Both the position numbers and the translations under genes were made by a program. Below are positions 16,550 to 23,909 of a DNA stretch of 24,455 nucleotides, piece by piece. Location of the stretch: assembly GCA_934646175.1 (NCBI GenBank), contig CAKUEI010000015.1, positions 1 to 24,455 of the forward strand, given 5' to 3'. Origin of the DNA: an uncultured Oscillospiraceae bacterium (GTDB taxonomy: Bacteria; Bacillota; Clostridia; Oscillospirales; Oscillospiraceae). Within the stretch, counting starts at the first letter, position 1, and every line of letters begins with the position of its first letter. Below the pieces are notes generated by a model. It had not been told where the DNA came from. It saw only the letters and a list, made by a program, of their open reading frames with translations, and did no database searches.

Positions 16550-18547
16550 ATGAATACCAGGTACCCACACTTGTTCGAGCCGCTGAAGGTCCGCGGCGCG
16601 CTCTTTCGCAACCGTATCTTCGACTCTCCGGAGGGATTCTACAACGTAGGCCCGGAATGTTTCCCCAACGCGGCATGTGCCGCCTTCTTCGAACGGAAAG
16701 CCCTTGGCGGAGCGGCCTCCGTCTGTCTGGGCGACTGCATCGTCGACCGCGATACCGGCACGCACTACCCCTTCCTCATGCGGATCGACGACCCCAACTC
16801 CCTCCCCGGCTTTTCCGCACTGGCCTGGGCGGTGAGCCGCCACGGCGCCGTAGCCTCAGTGGAGCTGTCCCACGCCGGCATGTACGCCGAGACGGTGGCC
16901 GCCCGTGGACTTCCGGTTTACGGGCCGGTGGAGATCCGAGGGCAGGAAACGGCCACCCCATATGCCTTCAGCGGAAAGGGCGGCGGCCCGGACGAAGGCT
17001 ACATCCACGAAATGCCGGAAGATATGATCGAATATCTCATCCAAAAATACGCCGACGCCGCCGTCTTCGCCAAGCAGGCGGGATTCGGCATGGTCACGGT
17101 CCACGCCGGGCACGGCTGGCTGCTGGCCCAATTCCTTTCGTCCAAAATCAATACGAGAAAAGACAAATGGGGCGGCAGTCTGGAAAACCGCTGCCGGTTC
17201 CCGCTGGCCGTGATCGACGCCATCCATAAGGCGGCAGGGCCCGCCTTCCCCGTGGAGGTGCGCATCAGCGGCACCGAGATCGCCGGGGAGGGCTATGATC
17301 TGGACGAGGGCATCGCCATTGCCAAAATGCTGGACGAACACGCGGACATTCTTCACGTTTCCACCGGCCATCATCAGATTCTGAGCGCCTCCATGGTCAC
17401 TCATCCCTCCATGTTCCTGCCGGACGGCGTGAACGTAAAATACGCCGCTGAGATCAAAAAGCACGTCCATATCCCCGTAGCCACGGTGGGTGCTCTGACT
17501 GACCCCGCCATGATGGAAGAGATCATCGCCTCCGGCCAGGCGGACATTGTGGAACTGGGCCGGCAATCCATCGCCGACCCCGACCTTCCCATCAAGGCCC
17601 GCAGCGGCCGGGATGATGAGATCGACAAGTGCATGCGCTGTTCTGCCTGTTTCGGCAGCGGCGGCCGCACCCGCATCTTCCAGTGCGCCATCAATCCGGT
17701 TATTGGGCATGAGATCGAATACCGGAATCTGCCCCAGCCTGCCCATAAAAAGAAGGTCCTGGTGGCCGGCGGCGGCGTCGGCGGCATGGAAGCAGCCATT
17801 ACCGCCGCAAAGCGCGGCCATCAAGTGATCCTCTGCGAAAAAACGGACCGTCTGGGCGGTATTCTGCGCTGTGAGCGCGAGGTCTCCTTCAAGCAGCATC
17901 TGGACGAATATCTCGATCGGCAGGCCATGCGCTGCGAAAAGCATCCCTCCATCGAAGTGCGTTTGAACACCGCCGTAACGCCGGAGCTTGCCCGTTCCCT
18001 GCAGCCGGATGTCATCATTGCCGCCCTGGGTGCGCGGCCCAGCGTGCCCCCCATCCCCGGTATTGATAAAGAGAACGTCATGGGGGCCGAGGAGGTCTAT
18101 TATCACCCGGAGAAGGCCGGGAAAAATCTGGTCATTCTGGGCGGCGGCCTGGTGGGGCTGGAGCTTGCCCTGCATATGCAGGAGAAGGGCCGCACGGTAA
18201 CGGTGGTGGAGATGCAGGATCACCTGACGGTGGACCAGTTCTCCATGCACACCCCGGCGCTGATGCTGCAGCTGGAAAAGCAGGGCATCAACATCCGTCT
18301 TTCTACGGCGGTTCAAGAGATCACCTCCTGCGGCGTGCGCGTGACCAGCCCGGAGGGTGACGGGGAAATCCCGGCAGACACCGTTATTTACGCCGTGGGG
18401 CAAAAACCCCTGTTGGAAGAGGCCGCAGCGCTCCATGACTGCGCGCCGGAATTCTATCAGCTGGGCGATTGCATCGCACCGCAGAATATTATGAACGCCA
18501 CCCGCACCGCATTCGCCGTGGCCTGCGATATCGGGCGGGACATGTGA
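16550..18547 (+). CDS. Old-yellow-enzyme/2-enoate-reductase-like Fe-S flavoenzyme
   Basis: A 665-residue NAD(P)H-dependent oxidoreductase built like 2,4-dienoyl-CoA reductase FadH, 2-enoate reductase and the bile-acid enzymes BaiCD/BaiH, which reduce activated C=C bonds. Residues 1-~350 form the FMN-binding TIM barrel (HGWLLAQFLSS, then KWGGSLENRCRF at 206-217). A 4Fe-4S cluster follows (C361, C364, C367, C379 in CMRCSAC... and FQCAINP), then FAD-binding GGGVGG (407-412) and NAD(P)H-binding GGGLVG (531-536) Rossmann motifs. ATG at 16550 has AAAGGA 10 nt upstream and was preferred to an upstream start at 16487, which overlaps the -10 box. The substrate cannot be read from sequence. An acetyltransferase gene follows after 31 nt in the same operon. 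Confidence 0.92.
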   Translation: MNTRYPHLFEPLKVRGALFRNRIFDSPEGFYNVGPECFPNAACAAFFERKALGGAASVCLGDCIVDRDTGTHYPFLMRIDDPNSLPGFSALAWAVSRHGAVASVELSHAGMYAETVAARGLPVYGPVEIRGQETATPYAFSGKGGGPDEGYIHEMPEDMIEYLIQKYADAAVFAKQAGFGMVTVHAGHGWLLAQFLSSKINTRKDKWGGSLENRCRFPLAVIDAIHKAAGPAFPVEVRISGTEIAGEGYDLDEGIAIAKMLDEHADILHVSTGHHQILSASMVTHPSMFLPDGVNVKYAAEIKKHVHIPVATVGALTDPAMMEEIIASGQADIVELGRQSIADPDLPIKARSGRDDEIDKCMRCSACFGSGGRTRIFQCAINPVIGHEIEYRNLPQPAHKKKVLVAGGGVGGMEAAITAAKRGHQVILCEKTDRLGGILRCEREVSFKQHLDEYLDRQAMRCEKHPSIEVRLNTAVTPELARSLQPDVIIAALGARPSVPPIPGIDKENVMGAEEVYYHPEKAGKNLVILGGGLVGLELALHMQEKGRTVTVVEMQDHLTVDQFSMHTPALMLQLEKQGINIRLSTAVQEITSCGVRVTSPEGDGEIPADTVIYAVGQKPLLEEAAALHDCAPEFYQLGDCIAPQNIMNATRTAFAVACDIGRDM

Positions 18548-18578
18548 GAAAAAGCAGAAGCAAGGAGCGCAGAACCAT

Positions 18579-19184
18579 ATGACCGAACGGGAAAAAATGA
18601 CTGCGGGGCTGCTGTACCAGTCCATGGACGAAGGTCTGGTTTCCGCAAGAAAGAAAAGCCGCCGCCTGATGCGGGAATATAATGCCGCGGCGGAGGCGGA
18701 TTCTTCCCAGCGGGAGGCTCTGCTGAAAGAGCTCTTAGGTTCCGTGGGGGAGGAATGCTACATTGAGCCGGTGTTCCGGTTCGATTATGGTTTCAATATC
18801 TCCATCGGCCATCGTTTCTACGCAAACTTCGACTGCATTATGCTGGACGTCTGCCCCATCACCATTGGCGACCATGTGTTGCTGGGACCGAGGACCGGGC
18901 TATTCACGGCCTCGCATCCGCTGGACGCCGCACTCCGGCGTGCCGATTACGAGTGCGCCCTTCCCATCACCATCGAGGACGATGTCTGGCTGGGCGGAAA
19001 TGTGGTGGTGAATCCCGGCGTGACCATCGGAAAGGGGAGCATCATCGGCTCCAGCTCGGTGGTGACGAAGGACATTCCCGCCGGAGTGGTCGCCGTGGGA
19101 AATCCCTGCCGGGTCCTGCGCCCTCTCACCGAAGAGGACAGCCGTTACTGGAAAGAGCGGCTTCAAACAGAAGGCATCCTTTGA
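18579..19184 (+). CDS. Hexapeptide-repeat sugar O-acetyltransferase (Maa/NodL/LacA type)
   Basis: A 201-residue acetyl-CoA-dependent acetyltransferase of the left-handed beta-helix family. The N-terminus (MTEREKMTAGLLYQSMDEGL) is the Mac domain of maltose/galactoside acetyltransferases; hexapeptide repeats run from about 60 (FDYGFNISIGHRFYANFDC) to 185, with the catalytic His in FTASHPL (H113) and the acetyl-CoA region VWLGGNVVVNPGVTIGKGSII... recognisable. AAGGAG lies 11 nt before the ATG. It is the second gene of the operon with the flavoenzyme; a functional link is possible but not shown by sequence. Confidence 0.93.
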   Translation: MTEREKMTAGLLYQSMDEGLVSARKKSRRLMREYNAAAEADSSQREALLKELLGSVGEECYIEPVFRFDYGFNISIGHRFYANFDCIMLDVCPITIGDHVLLGPRTGLFTASHPLDAALRRADYECALPITIEDDVWLGGNVVVNPGVTIGKGSIIGSSSVVTKDIPAGVVAVGNPCRVLRPLTEEDSRYWKERLQTEGIL

Positions 19185-19228
19185 AAAACCCGGGAGGGCG
19201 GAATTTGTTTCCGCCCTCCCGGGTTTTT
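19185..19228 (+). terminator. Strong intrinsic terminator after acetyltransferase gene
   Basis: A stem of about 19 bp (AAAACCCGGGAGGGCGGAA and its complement) with a TTTGT loop, flanked by A-run and T-run, starting right at the stop codon; active in both directions in principle. Confidence 0.95.
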
Positions 19229-19241
19229 CTTTGCACACCTC

Positions 19242-19269
19242 ACCCTTTTCCTTCCGACGGCATAGCATA
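19242..19269 (+). promoter_or_regulatory. Sigma-K-like promoter upstream of ytaF
   Basis: AC (19242-19243), 17-nt spacer, CATAGCATA (19261-19269), which fits the sporulation sigma-K -10 pattern CATANNNTA. It lies about 30 nt before the ytaF ATG. No sigma-A promoter is visible here. A CATACT-CCGA-AGTATG inverted repeat (19266-19281) overlaps it. Confidence 0.4.
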
Positions 19270-19298
19270 CTCCGAAGTATGGATGGGAGGAATGAGGC

Positions 19299-19931
19299 AT
19301 GGCATGGTGGAGCGCTTCCCTGCTGCTGGCCCTTTCCCTGTCGGTGGATGCGTTCCTGGCCGCGTTTGCCTACGGCGGGGAAAAGATCCGCATCCCGGCC
19401 GTTTCGGTCTGGGTGATCGACGGGGTGTGCAGCGGGATCTTATGCGCGTTTCTGCTCTTGGGGGCGCTGCTGAAGCCCTTCCTGCCGGAAAACGCGGCTT
19501 CCCTGCTGTCTTTTCTGGTGCTGCTGGCACTGGGGCTGAGCAAGCTGTTCGACGGCCTCATCCGCAGGGGCATCCGGAAAAGTGCATTCGGGAGCCGCGA
19601 GATCTCCTTCTCCCTCTTCCGTCTGCGGTGCGTGCTGACCCTATATGCCGACCCGGAGGAGGCAGACGCAGACCACTCCAAGGTCATCTCCCCCGGCGAG
19701 GCGGCGGCCCTGGCCGCAGCTTTATCTCTGGACGGGGCCGCCGTGGGGTTTGGCGCTTCTTTAAGCAGCGGAAGTCCCTGGGCCATGCTGCTCTTCTTTT
19801 TCCTGTGCAACGGGGCGGCGGTCCTCGGCGGGGCAAAGCTGGGGAACAAGCTGGCCGGAGCGCTGCCCTTCGACCTGACGGCGTTAAGCGGCGGGGTGCT
19901 GCTGTTCCTGGCTGCTCTGCGGCTGAAATGA
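19299..19931 (+). CDS. ytaF: Sporulation membrane protein YtaF (MntP-like family)
   Basis: A 210-residue integral membrane protein with about six hydrophobic segments. The repeated motifs LALSLSVDAFLAAFAYG (D17) and LSLDGAAVGFGASLS (D145) are the paired membrane aspartates of the MntP/YtaF family, and the length is that of YtaF, a sporulation-associated protein in Bacillus and Clostridia whose transported substrate is not established. GGGAGG lies 8 nt before the ATG. It forms a single-gene unit between terminators, with a sigma-K-like promoter. A family relative, mntP, lies 1.1 kb away on the other strand. Confidence 0.9.
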   Translation: MAWWSASLLLALSLSVDAFLAAFAYGGEKIRIPAVSVWVIDGVCSGILCAFLLLGALLKPFLPENAASLLSFLVLLALGLSKLFDGLIRRGIRKSAFGSREISFSLFRLRCVLTLYADPEEADADHSKVISPGEAAALAAALSLDGAAVGFGASLSSGSPWAMLLFFFLCNGAAVLGGAKLGNKLAGALPFDLTALSGGVLLFLAALRLK

Positions 19932-19934
19932 GAA

Positions 19935-19977
19935 CCCCCGGCTCTGCGGCAGTTTGCCGCAAGGCCGGGGGCGTTTT
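19935..19977. terminator. Terminator after ytaF
   Basis: CCCCCGGC / GCCGGGGG with an inner GCGGC-AGTTT-GCCGC stem, followed by CGTTTTT on plus. The convergent minus-strand gene ends at 19991, so the hairpin may serve both directions, though no T-run follows on minus. Confidence 0.85.
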
Positions 19978-19990
19978 TCCCGCGCGCAAA

Positions 19991-20983
19991 TTACTTCCCA
20001 GAGAGTAGCGCCCCGCCCTTTTGACAGGCGTGGATCTGCCTCCGGACGGCGGCCAGCCGGGCCGTTCGGCCGGAGGCGGACAGCTCGTGGGTCAGATAAG
20101 CAGGGTCTATGCGGCGGACAAGGTCCGCCACGGCGGGTGTGGTCCAGGGGTGATGTCGGTCGATCTGGAGGATATGGCCATAGCTGACGCCGAAGCGGGC
20201 GTTATAGTCCTCCGGAAGGTCCGGCGGCATGGCCCCGGTGTGGGTGCGGACGTACGAACCGCTGAGGCTCTGGTGCAGATGCACCCCGCGAATGTTCCGG
20301 CAGAGGTCGCCGTGGGCATCCAGCATGGCATGGATATAGGCAATGCCGTCCGCCTGGGTGCGGATGGCAGGATTGCAGTTCATCAGGTGGCCCGTATCCA
20401 GAAGAAGGCCCTTCCGCTCGTAGTGGACGGCGTCCAGCAGACGGGCAGTCAGCTCCGGGCGGGTAAAGGTAAGCCCCGCCCACCACTGGTTTTCCATGAG
20501 AAATTCGAAGGGCCAGTCCTGCCCGTCCAGCAGGAGGTTCACGATCTCCGCCGAGGCGTCGATAACCTCTTCGTCACTGTGGAGCCAGCGGTAGGTGTAC
20601 CCCTCCTCCAGCGAAACATCGGACACATGAAACACCACGTATTTCGCGTTTAGGGCCCGGGCGCGCTGAAGGTCATCCCGGTAAAGCTGCATCAGCGTCT
20701 CCGGCGAAAAGGACCCGTAATGATAGGCCACCTGTTCCATAGAACCGAACTTGCGCAGAAGAGCTTTTTTGTCCTGGCGATAAAAATCCAGCCAGTCGGG
20801 GAAAAAGGTGAGATGGTACCCCACCAGCAGGTCGGGCGGAAAATCATGGGGGATCTCCTCCCCGGCCCAAATGCCTTCCACGCCGTCCACCCCAAGGGAG
20901 GTGCAGTCGCGGCGCAAACCGTCCCAGCCGCCGCAGGCATCCCGCACGGCAGTGCTCAGGGGCAGATTCAGGCTCTGGTACAT
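19991..20983 (-). CDS. TIM-barrel sugar isomerase/epimerase-like protein (AP endonuclease 2 fold)
   Basis: A 330-residue protein with the pattern of xylose-isomerase-like TIM barrels, metal enzymes acting on sugars or related metabolites. Candidate metal ligands sit at strand ends: E164 (FEFLMENQWW), D196 and H199 (LLLDTGHL), H235/H237 (GVHLHQSL) and the glutamate in THELSA near the C-terminus; H57 and H119 are further candidates. ATG at 20983 has GGAGGG 8 nt upstream; an upstream TTG overlaps that site. It follows mntP by 32 nt and is probably cotranscribed with it. The substrate is unknown. Confidence 0.8.
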   Translation of the reverse strand: MYQSLNLPLSTAVRDACGGWDGLRRDCTSLGVDGVEGIWAGEEIPHDFPPDLLVGYHLTFFPDWLDFYRQDKKALLRKFGSMEQVAYHYGSFSPETLMQLYRDDLQRARALNAKYVVFHVSDVSLEEGYTYRWLHSDEEVIDASAEIVNLLLDGQDWPFEFLMENQWWAGLTFTRPELTARLLDAVHYERKGLLLDTGHLMNCNPAIRTQADGIAYIHAMLDAHGDLCRNIRGVHLHQSLSGSYVRTHTGAMPPDLPEDYNARFGVSYGHILQIDRHHPWTTPAVADLVRRIDPAYLTHELSASGRTARLAAVRRQIHACQKGGALLSGK

Positions 20984-21015
20984 GATATTTCCCTCCAACG
21001 TTTTCTTTCGTTCCC

Positions 21016-21582
21016 TCAGCCGAACACACCCAGATGCTCCAGCAGAATTTTGGTTCCTATGAGGATGAGCACCACGCCGCCGATCATCTCTGCCCGGGCA
21101 CGGCCCCGCATGCCCACCACGCTGCCGGCCTTGACGCCTACGGCGGAAATCACAAAGGTGGTAAGGCCGATGAGGGTGATGGCCGGGATGATCTGCACCT
21201 GCAGAAAGGCGAAGGTGATGCCCACGGTGAGGGCGTCGATACTGGTGGCCACAGCCAGGGGAAACATGACCCTGGCCGTAAAGGACGCGTCTGTATCGCT
21301 CAGTTCCTCCTCCTGCCGGGATTCCCGCACCATGTTAAGGCCGATGAGGACCAGCAGGATGAAGGCGATCCAGTGGTCGATCTTCGTAATAAACGTCTGA
21401 AAGCGAACACCCAGCAGCCAGCCGATCAGCGGCATGAGAGCCTGAAACCCGCCGAACCACACCCCCGCCGTCAGTGTGTGACGGGCGGTGACGCGGCCGG
21501 TCGCAAGGCCCTTGCATACGGAGACGGCGAACGCATCCATGGAGAGGCCCACTGCCAGAATCAGCAGCTCGATAATACCCAT
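21016..21582 (-). CDS. mntP: Manganese efflux pump MntP
   Basis: A 188-residue membrane protein that exports Mn2+ in characterised relatives. It has six hydrophobic segments and the two family motifs with membrane aspartates, VGLSMDAFAVSVCKG (D16) and VATSIDALTVGITFAF (D116), with KGLATGR after the first. GGGGTG lies 6 nt before the ATG. It has its own promoter (21685-21714) and a structured ~95-nt leader. It heads an operon with the TIM-barrel gene. Confidence 0.93.
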   Translation of the reverse strand: MGIIELLILAVGLSMDAFAVSVCKGLATGRVTARHTLTAGVWFGGFQALMPLIGWLLGVRFQTFITKIDHWIAFILLVLIGLNMVRESRQEEELSDTDASFTARVMFPLAVATSIDALTVGITFAFLQVQIIPAITLIGLTTFVISAVGVKAGSVVGMRGRARAEMIGGVVLILIGTKILLEHLGVFG

Positions 21583-21597
21583 TGCTTCACCCCATTG

Positions 21598-21675
21598 ACA
21601 GGACAGCGAGACTCATTTGACACGCAAACAAGCCCCGCTGCACCCCGGACGCGGGCACCCCTGCCCGCATCTCAA
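21598..21675 (-). promoter_or_regulatory. Structured leader of mntP, class not recognised
   Basis: On minus, GCGGGCA-GGGG-TGCCCGC forms a 7-bp hairpin near the 5' end, and GAGAT before it can pair with GTCTC about 60 nt later, enclosing the hairpin and a G-rich single strand. This is a multi-branched layout, but I cannot find the conserved bases of the yybP-ykoY manganese riboswitch that often precedes such genes. Confidence 0.4.
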
Positions 21676-21684
21676 TTCGTGTTA

Positions 21685-21714
21685 ATTTTATCACGGAAGA
21701 ATATATAGTGTCAA
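21685..21714 (-). promoter_or_regulatory. Sigma-A promoter of mntP
   Basis: On minus, perfect TTGACA (21709-21714), 18-nt spacer, TAAAAT (21685-21690). It begins 11 bp after the pnuC stop codon; no terminator separates pnuC from it. Confidence 0.82.
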
Positions 21715-21725
21715 GGCTGCCCCTT

Positions 21726-22409
21726 TTACTCCGCGGAAACGCCGCATTCCCGCTTTTTCCAGCTGGCAAACCCGTAAAGGTCATTGATCAAAAAGATGAC
21801 GAAATTCACCGTTACCGGCCAATAGCCGGGGTCCTTCAGCGAGACCAGTGTCCACAAAATGATGAGCACGATATCGTTGGCAGCATAGCCCAGCGCGTAA
21901 TAGGAAGAACGCAGCATGGTGAGGGACGCCGCCAGAAAGCTCGTAGCCACAGAAATCGTGCTGATCAGCAAATTGGGGGTGCTGAGTCCCCGGAGGACAA
22001 ACCAGAAAACAAACGTGGTCACAGCGGCGATGGCAACGACGGCAGCGCCTTGTTTTTTCGTCAGCTTCCGGATGGCCACCTCGCTTCCGTTCTCGGACGG
22101 ATTCCGCAGCCAGGTCACAGACGACCAGATCGCCATGGGCAGCGACATGCCGAGATAGGTGATCATTTCCCCCCAGTAGCGAAAGCGCCATGAAATGACG
22201 CCGTACAGGATGCAGAACACGATCATCAAAAACTGTGCCCAGACATTTCCCTTGGCGGCAAAAACCAGAGCGGTAGCGCCCACACATACGGCGATCAAGG
22301 TCAAAAGGTCGATCTCGCCGGACCAGAGGTTGGACAAAATCACCACCGTAAGAGACGAGAGCCAGAGGCCCCATTCCTTTGTAGTCAAATTTTTGATCGG
22401 ATTGCTCAT
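21726..22409 (-). CDS. pnuC: PnuC-family nicotinamide riboside/mononucleotide transporter
   Basis: A 227-residue membrane protein with about seven hydrophobic segments, matching the PnuC family that takes up NAD precursors. Supporting features are the W-G-E-M-I-T-Y-L segment with following LPMAIWSSVTWLRNP (the conserved W-x-x-x-x-W-x-R-N/P pattern), and the C-terminal half with YYALGYAANDIVLIILW and VNFVIFLINDLYGFASW. Uptake would feed nicotinamide riboside kinase, which is not in the window. The ribosome binding site AGGAG is 12-13 nt from the ATG, longer than usual, and lies next to sequences that can sequester it (see 22421-22481). Confidence 0.88.
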   Translation of the reverse strand: MSNPIKNLTTKEWGLWLSSLTVVILSNLWSGEIDLLTLIAVCVGATALVFAAKGNVWAQFLMIVFCILYGVISWRFRYWGEMITYLGMSLPMAIWSSVTWLRNPSENGSEVAIRKLTKKQGAAVVAIAAVTTFVFWFVLRGLSTPNLLISTISVATSFLAASLTMLRSSYYALGYAANDIVLIILWTLVSLKDPGYWPVTVNFVIFLINDLYGFASWKKRECGVSAE

Positions 22410-22420
22410 TTTTATTTTTC

Positions 22421-22481
22421 TCTCCTACCATTCCTTAGATTTCTTTGGAATGCTAGAAGGAGGGGGCCAAAATCGGAATGC
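22421..22481 (-). promoter_or_regulatory. pnuC leader with competing pairings
   Basis: On minus, two GCATTCC copies (22475-22481 and 22447-22453) precede one GGAATGG (22428-22434), and CTCCT (22458-22462) is complementary to the ribosome binding site AGGAG (22422-22426). Either CATTCC copy can pair with GGAATG, and CTCCT can mask the ribosome binding site, so two mutually exclusive folds are possible. I do not recognise a named riboswitch; NAD+-II (pnuC-motif) RNAs are known upstream of pnuC in streptococci. Confidence 0.4.
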
Positions 22482-22535
22482 TGCGATGGTTCAAAATCAT
22501 AGAAACAGGCCCTTTTCGAAATCTTCCTCCCGCCG

Positions 22536-23312
22536 TCATGCCAGAAACTTGAAGGCCATGATAACAGCGCCCAAGATCACCAGGACCACGCCGGTGGCGC
22601 GGTTTAAGGTGATGGGCTTTGCCCGGTTGGCAAAGACGGCGGCAATGCGTGCCCACAGAAGGGTGAATCCCACGCACAGAACAAACACCAGCCAGTCCGG
22701 CGCGCCGCCGATCACGAAGTGGGAGACGGCGCCGGTCAGTGCGGTGAAGGTCATGATGAACACGCTGGTACCCACAGCGGTCTTCAGCTCATAGCCCAGC
22801 ACGCTGGTGAGGATGAGCAGCATCATCATGCCGCCGCCCGCGCCCACAAAGCCGCAGATGAAGCCGATGAGCACGCCGCACACGACGGACTGAAGGATCC
22901 GCCTTTTCATCGGGACGTTCTGCATGGCCTCTTTCGTGGTCATTACCGGGCGGGCAATGAATTTAATGCCCAGCAGGAAGGTCATGAACACGGAAAAGCT
23001 GCCCATAGTGACGGAAGGCAGCAGCCTTGCCGCACAGCTGCCCACCACGGTAAAGGCCAGCACACTGGCCATCATGACAAGGCCATTCCGGATGTCCAGA
23101 TTCCGATTTTTATGATAAGTATATGCCGACACGGCGCTGGCCAGCACATCGGACGCAAGGGCGATGCCCACAGCCATATAAGGGTCCATGCCCAGAAAGG
23201 TAATGAGCATGGGACTGATGACGGCGGCAGCGCTCATGCCCGCAAAGCCGGTGCCCAATCCCGCGCCCATTCCGGCGAAAAACGTAACCAGGATAGTCAA
23301 AATGATCTGCAT
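22536..23312 (-). CDS. TauE/SafE-family anion (sulfite/organosulfonate) exporter
   Basis: A 258-residue membrane protein of the TSUP (TauE/SafE) family, with about eight hydrophobic segments in two repeats; each repeat opens with a glycine-rich hairpin (GAGLGTGFAGMSAAAVISPML at 13-33 region, shortened here, and GFICGFVGAGGGMMMLLIL). ATG at 23312 (MQIILTIL) has AGGGGGA just upstream and was preferred to a start 17 codons earlier. It has its own promoter and precedes pnuC by 126 nt. Characterised relatives move sulfite, sulfoacetate or similar; the substrate here is unknown. Confidence 0.88.
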   Translation of the reverse strand: MQIILTILVTFFAGMGAGLGTGFAGMSAAAVISPMLITFLGMDPYMAVGIALASDVLASAVSAYTYHKNRNLDIRNGLVMMASVLAFTVVGSCAARLLPSVTMGSFSVFMTFLLGIKFIARPVMTTKEAMQNVPMKRRILQSVVCGVLIGFICGFVGAGGGMMMLLILTSVLGYELKTAVGTSVFIMTFTALTGAVSHFVIGGAPDWLVFVLCVGFTLLWARIAAVFANRAKPITLNRATGVVLVILGAVIMAFKFLA

Positions 23313-23372
23313 AGGCTCCCCCTTTTCGAAAAATAACGGGGAAAATTCCCGTCTATATACCATGGAATTTTT

Positions 23373-23401
23373 AGCATATAACGAAGACGATCCCCTGTCA
23401 A
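23373..23401 (-). promoter_or_regulatory. Sigma-A promoter of TauE/SafE-type gene
   Basis: On minus, perfect TTGACA (23396-23401), 17-nt spacer, TATGCT (23373-23378), about 60 nt before the ATG. A small ACGGG / CCCGT hairpin (23336-23352) lies in the leader. Confidence 0.8.
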
Positions 23402-23414
23402 GCTTCCTGCCAGG

Positions 23415-23443
23415 AACGGAGACCGGAGAAGTCTCATAAGATA
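23415..23443 (+). promoter_or_regulatory. Sigma-K-like promoter of split SleC pair
   Basis: AAC (23415-23417), exactly 17 nt, then CATAAGATA (23435-23443), matching the sigma-K consensus AC-16/17-CATANNNTA. It lies about 37 nt before the chosen start codon of the first SleC-like gene, a mother-cell-type product. No sigma-A promoter is seen on plus here. Confidence 0.5.
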
Positions 23444-23479
23444 AGGCGTATGACGAAACGGAACGAGGAGTTGACGCCT

Positions 23480-23908
23480 ATGTGGAATCCGCAGGACGAC
23501 AGGGAAACAGGGCTGCCCGCCCCGACCGGGCAGGGCGTGGGGACGCCGGCGGCCTCCCCTGGCGGAGGGACGGATGCACTTTCCTCCTCCGGGATCTTTC
23601 AGGCCAAAATTTCAAGCGCGCAGGGGGCCATCCCCGTGCCGGGAGCCAAGATCATCCTGCGCAGAGGGAGTGAGGTCGCGGCCTTCCTCATGACCGATGA
23701 AAGCGGCCTGAGCCGGGTGATCTCCCTCCCCTCTCCCCCGGAAGGGAACACGTTGGACCCGGAGAGCGGCAATCGCTCGGCAGACTATACCGCCGATGTG
23801 AGCGCAGAAGGCTTCGCGCCGGTCAGCGGTCTTCTGGTAAGCATGGTGGGCGGCGGGATGTCCCTGCTGCGCATCGACCTTGTCCCCCTGCCGAAAGGGG
23901 GCGCGTAA
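23480..23908 (+). CDS. Stand-alone N-terminal domain of SleC-type cortex-lytic enzyme
   Basis: A 142-residue protein. After a Pro/Gly/Ser-rich start, residues from about 38 (GIFQAKISSAQGAIPVPGAK) to the end look like a carboxypeptidase-regulatory-like beta-sandwich: IILRRGSE, TDESGLSRVISLPSPP, TADVSAEGFAPVSGL. This parallels the N-terminal region of clostridial SleC (IDATNNRPIQNAVVNIYS..., as I remember it), a germination enzyme that degrades spore cortex. ATG at 23480 has GAGGAG 9 nt upstream and is preferred to an ATG at 23450. The stop is 1 nt before the next gene, which continues the SleC homology, so a single ancestral ORF has been split or the family is two-gene in this lineage. Confidence 0.75.
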   Translation: MWNPQDDRETGLPAPTGQGVGTPAASPGGGTDALSSSGIFQAKISSAQGAIPVPGAKIILRRGSEVAAFLMTDESGLSRVISLPSPPEGNTLDPESGNRSADYTADVSAEGFAPVSGLLVSMVGGGMSLLRIDLVPLPKGGA

Positions 23909-23909
23909 G

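Noticed and set aside
16856..18625. 589-codon open frame on minus antisense to the flavoenzyme gene
   Set aside because: Histidine/alanine-rich shadow translation; the plus-strand flavoenzyme has clear FMN, Fe-S, FAD and NAD(P)H motifs.
21583..21714. yybP-ykoY manganese riboswitch upstream of mntP
   Set aside because: Expected from gene context, but I cannot locate its conserved loop bases in the leader.
23450..23479. Upstream ATG for the first SleC-like gene
   Set aside because: Only AAGGCG precedes it closely, whereas GAGGAG is correctly placed before the ATG at 23480; the upstream start would also begin within about 7 nt of the -10-like element.
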